From Leptodontidium sp. MPI-SDFR-AT-0119 (Eukaryota; Ascomycota; Leotiomycetes; Helotiales; Leptodontidiaceae): 64,000 nt of DNA. Under the pieces are notes generated by a model. That model ran no database searches and was not told the DNA's origin. It worked only from the letters and a program-made list of their open reading frames with translations. The DNA is taken from NCBI GenBank assembly GCA_020726505.1, contig JAHLEZ010000002.1, forward strand, positions 1,860,001 to 1,924,000. Direction: 5' to 3'. The stretch's first letter is position 1. The number at the start of each line of letters is the position of its first letter. This document shows, in pieces, positions 1 through 11,000 of the stretch. A program made the position numbers and the translations under genes.

Positions 1-1029
1 CAAAGATGGATGATCGGCTACAAAGGCTTCGATGTCTCGGTCTTGCAGAGCTTGGATCCCACGAAGGTGCGCCAGAGCTTGGATTTCCTCCCATCGAATA
101 CTTCGCAGGCCAATTTCGATCCTGGTACACTGCTTTACCAGGACTGGTCGGGATTTGTGAATGTTACCAACATCTTTTGCACACCAAGTCAAGCTTACGT
201 CGAATCGAAAATCAATTGCACACGAGACGGAGCTGCAGCGGCTGCATGCGCCGTGACAGCGCAACGAGAATCTAGACTCCCCCACATGCCGACGACAATC
301 TCAATGCTGTCATTCGAGAGTGTCATATGGGGAATTGGGCAGCTCCTCCCAAATGCAACCATCAATTTTGGGAATATAGACATTATGCAAAATGCCATCT
401 ATAATCCCGATCCAAATTTCATTCAGTCTACTGAGATTACTACAGGGAGCCGATTTGTCAACATGACTCTGCCAGATTTCAGCCGAGGCCTCGCGCAGAT
501 TTTGAATACATACATACATTCCACCATGGATCACGCAACTCAGTACATCACCGGAGGCAGTTTCGATTTGCTCGCCGTCTCGACCGGTTTTGGCTTCAAT
601 GCAAGTTTCACCCCCGCGACAACCGCAGAGGAATTGTCCGCCATGATCTCAAATGGAACCACGGCTTTCACGGTCGTCGGAGATGTTACGAATCTTTCAG
701 CCCGTTACGTTTGCTCGTATCCATGGGCAGCTGTACTACTTTTGTCATCAACTTTGATGCTCGCAGCTGCAGTATGGGGAGTTGCGTATGGGAGAAGAAC
801 AGTTGCACCGGAATACCTTGGATATGTTTCTTCCTTGGCCAGGGAAAGTCGCTTTACTACTGGTCTGGATCGAGGCGCAAATCTGGATGGGTTATCGAGG
901 ACGAAATTGATTAAGGACTATGTGATCAGGTATGGTGATGTAACTGGGAGTGGGGAGGAGGTTGGGACATTGGCTATTGGTGATGCTGCAAGGACAACGA
1001 AGGCGAGACGGGGACAATTATATCTGTAG
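1..1029 (+). CDS. Uncharacterised membrane protein, 3' end only
   Basis: The reading frame is already open at base 1 (codons CAA AGA TGG precede the ATG at 10), so this is the C-terminal part of a longer gene whose start lies left of the window. The visible 342 residues have many N-x-S/T sequons and then a hydrophobic helix at about residues 233-258 of the part counted from the ATG at 10, followed by a cytosolic-looking tail with APEYLGYVSSLARESRF. That layout, a glycosylated ectodomain followed by one terminal helix and a tail with a 'GYVSS' motif, is common in unnamed multi-pass membrane proteins of Pezizomycotina. No function can be given. Whether an intron joins upstream exons is unknown. 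The downstream neighbour is a convergent pseudogene. Confidence 0.75.
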   Translation, partial: QRWMIGYKGFDVSVLQSLDPTKVRQSLDFLPSNTSQANFDPGTLLYQDWSGFVNVTNIFCTPSQAYVESKINCTRDGAAAAACAVTAQRESRLPHMPTTISMLSFESVIWGIGQLLPNATINFGNIDIMQNAIYNPDPNFIQSTEITTGSRFVNMTLPDFSRGLAQILNTYIHSTMDHATQYITGGSFDLLAVSTGFGFNASFTPATTAEELSAMISNGTTAFTVVGDVTNLSARYVCSYPWAAVLLLSSTLMLAAAVWGVAYGRRTVAPEYLGYVSSLARESRFTTGLDRGANLDGLSRTKLIKDYVIRYGDVTGSGEEVGTLAIGDAARTTKARRGQLYL

Positions 1030-1249
1030 AGCCCGATATAAAGGAGTAGGACCTTTGTGCCATCTCGTATCGGACTTATTTGACTGCATTGTGCCAGTAG
1101 CATTCTGTGAACTAGGCTTGGTACCACAACTGAAGGTTCCCCTCTGTTCCAATTTCACTTTCTTGAGGATGCTGAGAAATTGAGTGAAGGCTTGGTACGA
1201 GAAAGTATTGTTTTTCAACGGACTCGCCTAATTAATCTAGCCAATAGCA

Positions 1250-3048
1250 TTACCACAAGAGCTTAGAAAATACCCCAAACGCAATGAACCCGAAGAGAGT
1301 ACCTTCCCTTATCAACATCTGACAATCTTTTGGGAAATAAACTGCCCCATTGCAGCAGGTTGCAATCCCTAGTCTGTCCTCTCTTAGCCCCACAGTCTTG
1401 TATCTAATATCATTCACTAGCAGATAGGCACTTGCGCCATCTTCGTTAGTAGCATAAAGCTCCTTCTGTGGATCAGTAGAAGGCGTATTGATATCCTTCG
1501 CAGCAAAAGCATCGAAGCGCCAATGAACACCGAGCCAGATGCGACTAACTGCATTCTCGAAAATTGCCGCCCACAAGCTGCTGAAGGAGCGAGGACGGAG
1601 CGTTCGCAAGATGCCAGGTTGCTGTTCGATAGGTTTGCTGTGGTCATAAGGCTGTAAGAGGTCACGATTGATGCCGTTCAATTCATCAGAAGTAATCTGG
1701 AAAGCGATAGTATCCGGCGCGTCGTCTTCAAAATCCAAGCAGTCTCTTTTCTTGTAGTGGAGACGCATCATGTGGAAGACTGCGCCGCCGAAAGTAGCGT
1801 GTCCGGATGGGCAAGATGGGAAAGGGGGCTTCAAAGAGATGCGGTTGCTGTTCGTGTCTGGAGCGCCGTACGAGAGGAAGAAAGGATCTGCCAATGGATT
1901 TTCAGTTTCGCGGATTCCTGTTTCGGGACGCCAGTACTCGTAGAACCGCTTCTGTTCCACGCGAAGATTCCAGCGTCAGCCATGGCGCTGTTGACGAGTG
2001 CGAACAAGCGCGCGAAGTCGGCGTTGGTGACTTCTGATGTTGGGTTGTCAGGCATCTTCCGAACGGCAATGCGGCGCACAACCTGGTTGTAGAGTCGTCG
2101 TGGTGTTCCAAGTAGGTTCGATCCATCGTAAGCTCAGAAAATGGCACCTGCACGCTGGTCGGGGCGACATTTGGTTTCGTTGACGGCGGACTGTCCACCC
2201 ATGCGGATCTCGTCTTTCAAAGCATCTTCCCATTCAGGACGGTCCTGGGGATGCTTTATGTCGTTTGGTGGATCGGCGAGGATGTGCTCGGTTGACTGTC
2301 CTTTAACGCTCATCTGCACGGCGATGCGCTTAGCCAAGATTCCATAGTAAGGCAGATGGAAGGTTGCGATGCCTTTAGTTGGGCCATCGGATTTGTTTGG
2401 GTCAACGGGGAAGTTGCGGACCGGATTGGATGGGTCGCCGTCGAATTTGAACTGGCCTGGGACGGGACGATAAGAGCACTGTTGAACGGATTCATCGTCG
2501 GGGTTTATGTACAGCAATTTCAAGATGACGTTAGCGACGGCATTGACGAAGAGGTAACTGGGAGAGATTGCTTCAAGACCAGTGAAAGCTGCCGTTGCGT
2601 TGCTGATAAGCCGTGAGATGATTTCGGTGGTAGAAGTTGCGATTGTAGGATTGGGGTTTGCATAGATCTTGGTGAGAACCTGATAGATGCTGCAGCGACT
2701 GCATTTCTGGCATCTGATGCGTCTCCAGTAGGTGGAAGCCGGTGTGCAGGATCTTGACTGTTGGGATCGAGGAACGTGGAGAAACCTTTTGCCATTTCTG
2801 TGTGGATAGCGAATAGGAGTCGTGGATTGCGAGATGGAGAATGGAAAGTGCACGAGCACTGAGGGGTGGTCCGTTGTAGGGTCTTGTAGTTGAGTGAGTT
2901 ATGCGGTTGAGATCCAACGCTACATTGTTCCAATACAAAATGTAGTTTATAGTGACTTCCGCGGGTTCCAGAGTTGTAGGAAGAAGGACAGGACTGAAGT
3001 CCGAGCCTGATTTGAGGGTTGAGTGGCAATACCACTTGTGGTAGACAT
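1250..3048 (-). pseudogene. Vanadium-dependent haloperoxidase (chloroperoxidase) pseudogene
   Basis: Similar along nearly its whole length to fungal vanadium chloroperoxidases, which oxidise halides with H2O2 using a histidine-bound vanadate. The vanadate-site residues are still readable: K and R in [11 protein letters not shown], the loop CPSGHATFGG, and SRIWLGVHWRFDAFA. The frame is broken several times. Reading 5' to 3' on the minus strand there is a probable shift near 3010 just after the putative ATG (3048), a shift at about 2813 (DSY|FAIHTEM), a shift at about 2696 (AVAAA|IYQVL), an in-frame TGA at 2134-2136 where relatives have Trp (..[16 protein letters not shown]), and a shift at about 1956 (GIFAW|EQKRF). 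Each shift is explained by loss of one base. The C-terminus after about 1390 also diverges. No intron of workable size explains the breaks. Confidence 0.87.
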
Positions 3049-3848
3049 GTTGTTTGGATGCGCTGTAATAGATGAAGAATGAGATATAGAGTATTGTCTA
3101 GATCACAAGGTGTTGTGATGAAGAGCGTGGGTATTTTATTTTCTTGTTTGGTTAGCTGAAAGTCTTCTATACTCGGCTTTACGAGGTCCTTGTGCAGTTG
3201 CCATAAGCCCAGGCAGAAAAGCCGGTACAAAGGTTATGAGCGGGTCAGATCTCGTCGTAAGAACGATTCAGATCACATGCTGGAATCTACTTCAGCCTTA
3301 TCAAGCGCATTAGATGGTGCTGACTGTGTTATCCGACGTACGAATTCGCCGCCTATCATCACCACGTTGTTCTTACTTCCAGGAGGAACCCCCCCATGAT
3401 TAATCTGCAGGTGACTGAAGTCTCGGGTATCCAGGGTTCACTAGAATACCTCGTAAGCGTGGGCCGTCTTTCGAGTTATTTGTTGATCGAGCTGATCGTT
3501 CCAGGGATATACAATGGTTCATGTGGGAGCTGCATTCCTAACAGCGCCGCATTCGTGTAACATACAATGACGAGGGCGGTAAGCACGGTTTGAAATCTTT
3601 GACGACCAAATCTACAAAAGAGTGGTAAGAGTAAGTCTCGGCGTGTACTATGGCCGCCCGAAGTACAGAACTTCAGATGCTTCTCTTTTAATAGACCCAT
3701 ATCTAACTGCCTCACGAACCCCACGCGGAGCTTGTATTGTATACTGGTTAAATAACGCAATGATTTCGAAGTTGTTATCTTTAACATTCAGGACTAGATT
3801 GAGACTTTCCGAATCTTTTCGAGCTTACGCATCATGGAGCTGACAATT
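3049..3848. other. Intergenic, no supported gene
   Basis: Promoter side of the haloperoxidase pseudogene. Short ORFs on both strands lack coding-like composition or family motifs. I see no feature here. Confidence 0.5.
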
Positions 3849-4073
3849 ATGGCAGATACCTGGTCCTCGTCTTCATCCTAGGAGCTCTCACTTCTTGACT
3901 CCCTCTCCTTCGACTATGGACATCCAGAACGAATCATTTCAGCCCTACCTCGGGTCACCTTAGAGGCCTCTCAATCCAGGGTCACATCGTGGAGATCATA
4001 CGGCGAAATTGAATGGGACTCTTCATTCGACCCGGTCACGTTGGAACAAGCCCTGGTATCCGAGGAAGTATGA
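3849..4073 (+). pseudogene. Short broken ORF, unknown family
   Basis: An ATG at 3849 opens a frame that meets TAG at 3879-3881 and then stays open with protein-like composition (for example FDYGHPERIISALPRV and SYGEIEWDSSFDPVTLEQAL) to TGA at 4071-4073. If the TAG were a sense codon the product would be 74 residues. I do not recognise the family. It may be the C-terminal scrap of a larger dead gene or chance. It lies between the haloperoxidase pseudogene and a gene-free stretch, which fits local decay. Confidence 0.3.
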
Positions 4074-5344
4074 ACACTCTTTAATCCAAGTTGCTACATC
4101 TGTCATTACGTGACTGTGTCCTTACCGTAAGATACTGGGCAATATCCGCACTTTTGTTGAGAATGGCGTACAACTATAGATTACCAAAAAAGGTAGATAC
4201 GTGCTGAAAAGCTGGCCTTTCTTCACACATTCAAGTTCAAGTTTAAATATACATAGCTGCCTCACATATCCGTATCCCATGTATTGTAACAAGTGGAGTT
4301 CCGGATAGTGGTCTGCCCCATTTTCAGGCTAACTTAGTTTATATCTAACTAGCAAGCTGATGAAAACTATAGTTTACAACACCAGTGATTTTCATCATGT
4401 CTACTAATATCAAGAACGCACCCTCTTAGTCTCTCTTCAACCCAACCCCCTCTCCCCCCCCCCCCCCCCCCCCCAAAAAATAAGAATCTTCCAGCTTTAG
4501 AGACTGGGAGTTTTACTGTCTCACTGGAAGCAGCTCAGCAATGCTGGGAGGCATCGAAGGCTGGTGTGGGGTGGCGCTGAGGAGGGAATGAGAGATGGGG
4601 TCAGTTATCTAGTAGAGGAAACATGTTCTTATTACCGACTTGGCTGCTTGGAGCCTCACGATACCTAACACTATATGCATGAGTTGTAACACGGATACTT
4701 CTGCAAGTTCGCCAGATCATGTCAAGTGAAGTATATATTTAATTGTTGATATTTACTCGCTAGTTTAAGTAAGCGAGAAATGGATAGAGGCATGGGTCAA
4801 AACTACGTAAATGTTATGCTATGATTTACGTAAATTGAGAATATGGTGCTCCTGAAGCTATTTGTTACCACAGAGATATATTTATTATCCCACATAACAG
4901 CACTGTCGAAAAACGCTTTGCTTTATTTGTGAGCTAAGCTCACGTGATGTGGACCTCGTTGCGGGCCGAAAAGCGCCCGGTGTCTAGACCTCGCCCAAGA
5001 GCTCTGCCCTTTTACCCCACCAACCTCACTCTATCAATTCACTATCGCAGCAACCTCCCACTTCACCTGACTTCACTTTACCCTCACCATAGTACAAGAT
5101 CATCTTCTGACCTCAGCGTCACTAATCGCCAATATAACCAGACTTCGACCATCACTGGCGATCAATCGCCTCATCAGCCCTCAACGCCAAACAGGACCCT
5201 GCGACTATCCCACCCCGCAGCTTGATATCGCTGTGGCACCATTGCTGCCAGTTCCCGTCTTCCCCTACCAGCAGGGCATGCTCTCTGGTCTGGCATCATA
5301 CCACATACATCGCATCATACCTACAGCAATCCTGCAAGCTCCCG
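4074..5344. other. Intergenic and leader of the 5345 gene
   Basis: AT-rich and gene-free, with a poly-C tract at 4454-4474. From about 4930 the sequence becomes pyrimidine-rich on the plus strand and includes a CACGTG box near 4940. This is typical of a fungal promoter and 5' leader for the gene starting at 5345. Confidence 0.5.
4454..4474. repeat. Poly-C tract (about 21 C)
   Basis: An uninterrupted run of about 21 C follows CCCAACCCCCTCT and is followed by A6. The exact length may be unreliable because homopolymers are prone to sequencing error. Confidence 0.8.
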
Positions 5345-6499
5345 ATGTTAAAACCACACGCAATGCCCTCCCTTCAGCCCTCTCACTTCCTCTCAACAAT
5401 CTCCACCTCCTCCCACTCTCACACCAATTCCCCCAAACGCAAACGCGGCCTCCCAGCTATATCCACCATTCCACCAACCCCACCGCGATCCTCACCCGCT
5501 CCAGACCACGGCGAGGACATGCGCCTCAGCACAAACATACCAGGCGTGACGGCTATCAGGCACGAAGACAAAGAAGGAGAGGGAGAAACAGGCGCAAGCA
5601 GCCCCCGCACAAAAGTAGCGTATAACTTCCAAGGACTGCGGTTAGACGACGCTGGTTTAGTCGCGAGATTCGAACTCGATGGACCTGCGCCGCTGAGGAA
5701 ATCCATAGGGGCTTTTGGAGGGGATGGGGCGTTTGATGATGAGGTTCCCCAGGATGTGGATGGGAGTGTGGATGCACAGATGGGTGGGAGTGGGGATAGA
5801 GAGGAGGATCAACAAGTCGCGAGGAAGAAGGTTAAGGTTGTGAGGCAGAAGAAGAGGGTTGAGGTGCCCGAGACCCCGCAGCGTCTTGGGGCTGGGAGGA
5901 GGAGGGATGAGGAGAGGAAATTTGGGATTTTTGTTGGGGACGAGAGGACGGTTGATCCAGCAATTGAAAAGGCTGCGAGGGGGGTGACGTTGAGTAATAG
6001 TGTGGATGAGATGGTTTTTACGGGTGGGAGCCAGAAGCTGGGCGTTGTGAGTGGGGAGGGAGGGTTGAGAGGGTCGTATCCTTCGATTAATAGGCTGGCG
6101 CAGTCGAAATCGAGGAAGAAGAGGGTGGGAACACCACCGCTGATGAGGGGTGTTGAGGGAGAGGGAGGGGATGTAGATGGGCAGAGCAATGGAGAGCCGT
6201 CGTTGACGTGGCATGATGATGAGATCACTGGCCATGATCCTACGGATCCAGATGATGATGGAGAGGGCATCAATGGCATTGGTTTCAAACCTACACCCGC
6301 TGAAGCGTATGCTAGGACACAGAAGCGGAGACAGCAGATGGCGGAATATAGGAACAGGGAAGCGAGGGAGGCGAGGAAGATGAGGAGTGAAAGAAGGAGG
6401 GGGAGCGAGATGTCGAAGGCTAATAAAGAGGAGCAGGAGACTGCTAGGAGGGTGAGATTCATGGAGGCAGAGGCTAAGATTGTTGTCTCGACTTCGTAG
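5345..6499 (+). CDS. Hypothetical nuclear-type basic/acidic protein (384 aa)
   Basis: Single-exon frame with first in-frame ATG at 5345 (MLKPHAMPS); a second ATG 15 bases on is also possible. The open frame further upstream has no ATG, which decides the start. The N-terminus is Ser/Pro/Thr-rich with a classical nuclear-localisation-type patch PKRKRG at about residues 29-34. The middle has RKKVKVVRQKKRVEVPETP. The C-terminus has a conserved-looking block GFKPTPAEAYARTQKRRQQ followed by a charged helix rich in Arg and Glu. No enzymatic motif is present. The composition suggests a nuclear, partly disordered protein, perhaps RNA- or chromatin-associated, but I do not recognise a family. Codon use becomes strongly G-rich in the second half, as in POL2's tail nearby. 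Confidence 0.75.
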   Translation: MLKPHAMPSLQPSHFLSTISTSSHSHTNSPKRKRGLPAISTIPPTPPRSSPAPDHGEDMRLSTNIPGVTAIRHEDKEGEGETGASSPRTKVAYNFQGLRLDDAGLVARFELDGPAPLRKSIGAFGGDGAFDDEVPQDVDGSVDAQMGGSGDREEDQQVARKKVKVVRQKKRVEVPETPQRLGAGRRRDEERKFGIFVGDERTVDPAIEKAARGVTLSNSVDEMVFTGGSQKLGVVSGEGGLRGSYPSINRLAQSKSRKKRVGTPPLMRGVEGEGGDVDGQSNGEPSLTWHDDEITGHDPTDPDDDGEGINGIGFKPTPAEAYARTQKRRQQMAEYRNREAREARKMRSERRRGSEMSKANKEEQETARRVRFMEAEAKIVVSTS

Positions 6500-6818
6500 A
6501 GGCAGTTCAAACGGGGCTTCAATGGGCGCGAATGCGGAGGCGGGATGATATGTCACAGAGCTCAACTACTTGCTTTGTTGGAAATCACCGCGATTGTTTG
6601 GTTTAAAAGCGAGGCGTTGTTTTGGTTTGAAATCTGGGGTTTGGCTTCGGATGGATGGATGGGTGAATGCAACGGCGATTGCAAGGTGTATCTTATTTAC
6701 AGCGGATATCCACTCCGCGATCAGTTCACATACAACATCATAATACATAAAGTAGTACAGTACTTTTCCCGCTCCTTAAGCCACACTCTCTTTGTCCCCT
6801 CTCCCATTCTCCCTCCCA
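6500..6818. other. Convergent intergenic region
   Basis: Lies between the stop of the 5345 gene and the stop of COX20 and should hold both 3' UTRs. No other feature seen. Confidence 0.5.
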
Positions 6819-7584
6819 CTACCACACTTTCCACCAACTCCTCCTCCTCTCCTCCTCGGCCCTCCTATCAGCCTCTTCTTTCGCCCTCCTCCTCTCCTCC
6901 CTCTTCAGCTTCGCAGCAGCTTCCTTCTCGGCCTTCTTGCGGTCGATAATCTCGACTGCGCGTTTCATATGTTGCCGTTCCAGACGTCGTCTGTACAGAC
7001 AGAACTCGTAGTTGGCGAAGGAGGCAAAGACGAATGTTCCCACGGCCCAGTTAGCTGCTTTGGGTATTGGTGCTGTGAGGTTGTTAGTGGTAGTTTGGTA
7101 TAATGGAATCTCGCCGTCTTTGGCATTCAATTGACCAATTGGAAGACCAATGGATGATATCCCAATTCCAATCCAATTAAATCAAAGTAAATTTAGATCG
7201 ATGCGAGAACAGGCAAGAAGTATAAGATAAGAAACGGAATAACCCACCACCCCAAAGCGCCCTCACACCACCAACCCCAAACGCCCCTCCAATACCCATC
7301 AACAAACTCTCCCGCACACACGGATACATATGCACCTGTTTGAAATCCTGCACCCTGACAGTCTTGATCGCACTGGCCAGCGTAGGCGCCTCTCTCTGTC
7401 CCCCAGCTGTATTCTGCCCCGAGCCTTCTGGCAATGCATTTGCGGATGCGGGCGGGGCGTTGAAGACTTCGTAGACTTTGGGTGAAGCGGACGTTATGTG
7501 TTCGGGGGGAGAGGTTGCGCCTGGTGGTGGACCTCTAGGGGTGCCGGAGGGAGGGGAGGGGGTGTCTCTGGTGTCGCCGGCCAT
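6819..7584 (-). CDS. COX20: Cytochrome c oxidase assembly protein COX20
   Basis: Two exons, complement(6819..7072, 7248..7584), giving 196 residues. The intron has donor GTGGGT and acceptor CACAG and joins in phase (RALWG|APIPKAANW). COX20 is an inner-mitochondrial-membrane chaperone for the Cox2 subunit. The signature is a short soluble N-terminus, a segment ending in TVRVQDFKQVHMYPCVRESL, then two hydrophobic helices (LLMGIGGAFGVGGVRALWGA and AANWAVGTFVFASFANYEFC) joined by a short loop, then a charged helical tail. The start is placed at MAGDTRDTPSPPSG (7584); an open upstream extension contains another in-frame Met, but COX20 proteins do not need it. The acidic/basic KE-rich tail (DRKKAEKEAAAKLKREER) is longer than in yeast. 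Divergent from POL2. Confidence 0.85.
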
Positions 7585-8092
7585 TGTTGTGGATGTTGAT
7601 GCACTGATTACTGTGGAGGAGTGTATGGATGGAGGAGGACTATTGATAGATGCAGTGAGTGGTGGAGCGATATCAATATGCATTGAGAGCACCTCTCGGC
7701 CACCGCTCCTAGTGCGAGGCTGAAAATAGAGCGAGGCTGAAAGTTCAGGGTCTCGGTTACGGACCGTAGATTTGTTTAAGTGGCAGAACGCGACTTCTGC
7801 TCTCACGCGTACCGCGATTTCTGCACGCGCTCGCTCGGCCTGGGCTTTGTAAACTCCATCCATATTCAAACCTCACAACACCACATCCCACCTCGACACC
7901 GCCAATTCGAGGTCCCTTTCTCCGAATATCACGAATTCGAGTTCTAATTCTGAATTTATAATTGATATCAGGATTTTGAAAGTGTTCCATCCATGCCAAT
8001 TTAACTGGACTTGCGCCCCTATCCCCCAATAACAACCCCTCTCTGTGCACACCTCACCACCCAAGCAGTCCTAAGCTGCGAATCCCCTCACC
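7585..8092. promoter_or_regulatory. Divergent promoter region between COX20 and POL2
   Basis: About 508 bases separate the two start codons, so both promoters and leaders must lie here. I see no clear TATA box, which is usual for fungal housekeeping genes. A C-rich leader runs into the POL2 ATG. Confidence 0.5.
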
Positions 8093-11000
8093 ATGCCGGG
8101 CGGTCCACGCATGCCCAAGAATGGCTACCGCCGCGGCGGGAAGCAAGCCTACCACGGCCCACGAAAAGCAAAGACATTCACAGCATCCAAAGGCAACGAA
8201 GCAACCTCCTCCGACGAAAAGCGCGAAGCAGTCCGTCTCGCCCACTCCATAGACGAAGCACAAGGGTTCGCACGTTACGAGTCTGGGAAGAAGAAAACAG
8301 GCTGGTTAGTCAATGTCAAACCCACGTCTGTCGAGGACCCGAAGATCGCGAACGGCCGCGCGGCGCTGGATTGTTATTTCCTCGAGGATGATGGGGGTAC
8401 GTTCAAGGCTACGCTGGAATATGATCCTTATTTTCTGGTGGCTGTTAAGAGGGGCCATGAGGCTGAGGCGGAGGAGTGGTTGAAAAGAGCGCCGGGTGGA
8501 GGAGTGGTTAAGAGTTTGAGGAAGGTCGAGAAGGAGGATCTGCAGATGCCGAATCATCTCCTGGGCTACAGACGCACGTTCTTTGAGTTGCGCTTTGCGA
8601 ACGTGAGTGATCTGCTTGCGGCGAGGAGGGATATCATGCCCATTGCGGAGAAGAATAAGAAGAATATGAATGCGATGGATACGTATGCTGAGGTTGCCAG
8701 GTATGTTTACTTTTTGTGGAGAAGGCTCTGCGAGGGGTCCGTTTGGGAAAATGCTAATTGGTAATAGTGCAAATGCTGGCTTTGACCTCTTTGATGATGA
8801 CCGAGATGACGAACGACGACTTAATGTTTCTGTGGCCGATGCGAGCGATTTCATTGTGGATATTAGGGAATGGGATGTACCATATCACGTACGGGTAATG
8901 ATAGATTTGGGTATGTTTCATTTTCTGCTCTCAAAAACAAGACTGACACATCTAGATATACGGACTGGAAAATGGTACTCGGTCGAGGCGAAACACGGCG
9001 TTACAACAATGAAATGTTTAGAGGAGCGACTGGAGCGTGCGGACCCAGTGGTAATGGCATACGATATCGAGACGACAAAATTGCCTCTCAAATTCCCGGA
9101 CGCAACTATCGACCAGATTATGATGATATCGTACATGATCGACGGCCAGGGTTTCCTCATCACGAATCGAGAAATCGTCTCAGAGGATATCGAGGATTTC
9201 GAGTATACGCCAAAACCGGAATACGAGGGTCCATTTATGATTTTCAACGAGCCGGACGAGAAAGCTGTTATTGAACGGTTCTTTTTACATATCAAGGAGG
9301 CAAGACCAACAGTTATTGCGACGTACAACGGAGATTTTTTCGATTGGCCTTTTGTGGATGCTAGAGCGAGTGTCAATGGCATTGACATGTACCAGGAAAT
9401 TGGATGGAGGAAGGGACCAGAAGATCAATACTGCTGCGATTACAGTGCTCATATGGATTGTTTCCATTGGGTCAATCGAGACAGTTACTTGCCTCAGGGA
9501 AGTCGAGGTCTGAAAGCCGTCACGACAGCCAAACTTGGATACGACCCAGATGAAATCGACCCGGAATTGATGTTACGATATGCGAGTGAAAAGCCCCAGG
9601 TATTGTCCGAGTACTCGGTTTCTGATGCCGTGGCGACGTATTACTTGTACATGAAATACGTGCATCCCTTCATCTTCTCGCTGTGTACAATTATTCCACT
9701 TGGTCCGGATGCTGTCCTGAGGAAAGGAACTGGAACTCTTTGCGAGATGCTGCTCATGGTGCAAGCATACCAGAAAGAAATCGTCCTTCCCAACAAACAC
9801 GTATCACCAAAGGAAGCCTTCTGGGATGGCCATTTACTGGAGTCTGAGACTTATGTTGGTGGTCACGTCGAGAGTATCGAAGCAGGGGTTTTCCGTGCAG
9901 ACATTCCTGTCAATTTCGCTGTTGATACAACGGCCATCGATGAATTACTCGTGGATTTGGATGCGGCGCTGAAATTCAGTATCACGGTCGAAGAGAAGAA
10001 ATCACTGGACGACGTTACGAATTACGACGAGATCAAGCAACAGATTGCAGATCGGCTGAATAGTTTGAAGAAGACGGCGAATCGAAGCGAAAGACCCCTG
10101 ATCTACCATTTGGATGTCGCATCTATGTATCCCAACATTATGACAACGAATCGACTGCAGCCAGATTCTATGATCGAGGAAGCGGATTGTGCAGCTTGCG
10201 ATTTTAACAGACCTGGAAAGACTTGCGATCGAAGGATGCCTTGGGCCTGGAGAGGAGAATACTTGCCTGCGAAGCGAGACGAGTACAACATGATTCGGCA
10301 TTCACTCGAAAACGAAAGATTTCCCGGCAAGTGGCCGAACAGTCCTGCGAGGACGTTCCAGGACCTTTCGCCTGACGAGCAGTCTACCCTGGTACGAAAA
10401 CGTCTACAAGTCTACAGTCAGAAAATCTACCACAAAATCCACGAGTCGAAGACGATTGAGCGGGAAGCTATTATCTGTCAACGAGAGAATCCATTTTATA
10501 TCGACACTGTTTCGGAATTCAGAGATCGTCGGTATGACTACAAGGGCAAACAGAAGTTGTGGAAAGGCAAGACGGAAGCCATGAAAGCCGCTGGTGCTTC
10601 GTCTGCCGAGATTGAAAGTGGCAAGAAGATGATTGTGTTGTTCGATTCGCTGCAATTGGCACACAAAGTCATTCTGAACTCCTTCTATGGATATGTCATG
10701 CGGAAGGGTTCGCGATGGTATTCAATGGAGATGGCCGGTGTCACTTGTCTGACTGGTGCTCACATCATTCAAATGGCTCGTCAACTCGTTGAGCGCATTG
10801 GGCGGCCTCTTGAACTGGACACTGACGGTATCTGGTGTATGTTGCCTGCCACCTTCCCCGAAAACTACGGTTTCACTCTCAAGAACGGCAAAAAATTGGC
10901 CATTTCGTATCCTTGCGTCATGTTGAATCATCTTGTACACGCCAAATTCACGAACCATCAATACCAGACTCTCAAGGACCCGAAGACTTTCAGGTACGAA

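Noticed and set aside
2134..2136. Selenocysteine at TGA in the haloperoxidase
   Set aside because: Fungi of this group lack selenoproteins, and relatives have Trp here. Frameshifts elsewhere already show decay.
3476..3787. Minus ORF of 103 codons in the promoter region of the haloperoxidase pseudogene
   Set aside because: No family motif and AT-rich. It is likely chance.
5657..6565. 302-codon minus ORF opposite the 5345 gene
   Set aside because: Leu/Pro/Ser/His/Arg-rich mirror of a G-rich coding strand with no ATG-linked domain. It is antisense shadow.
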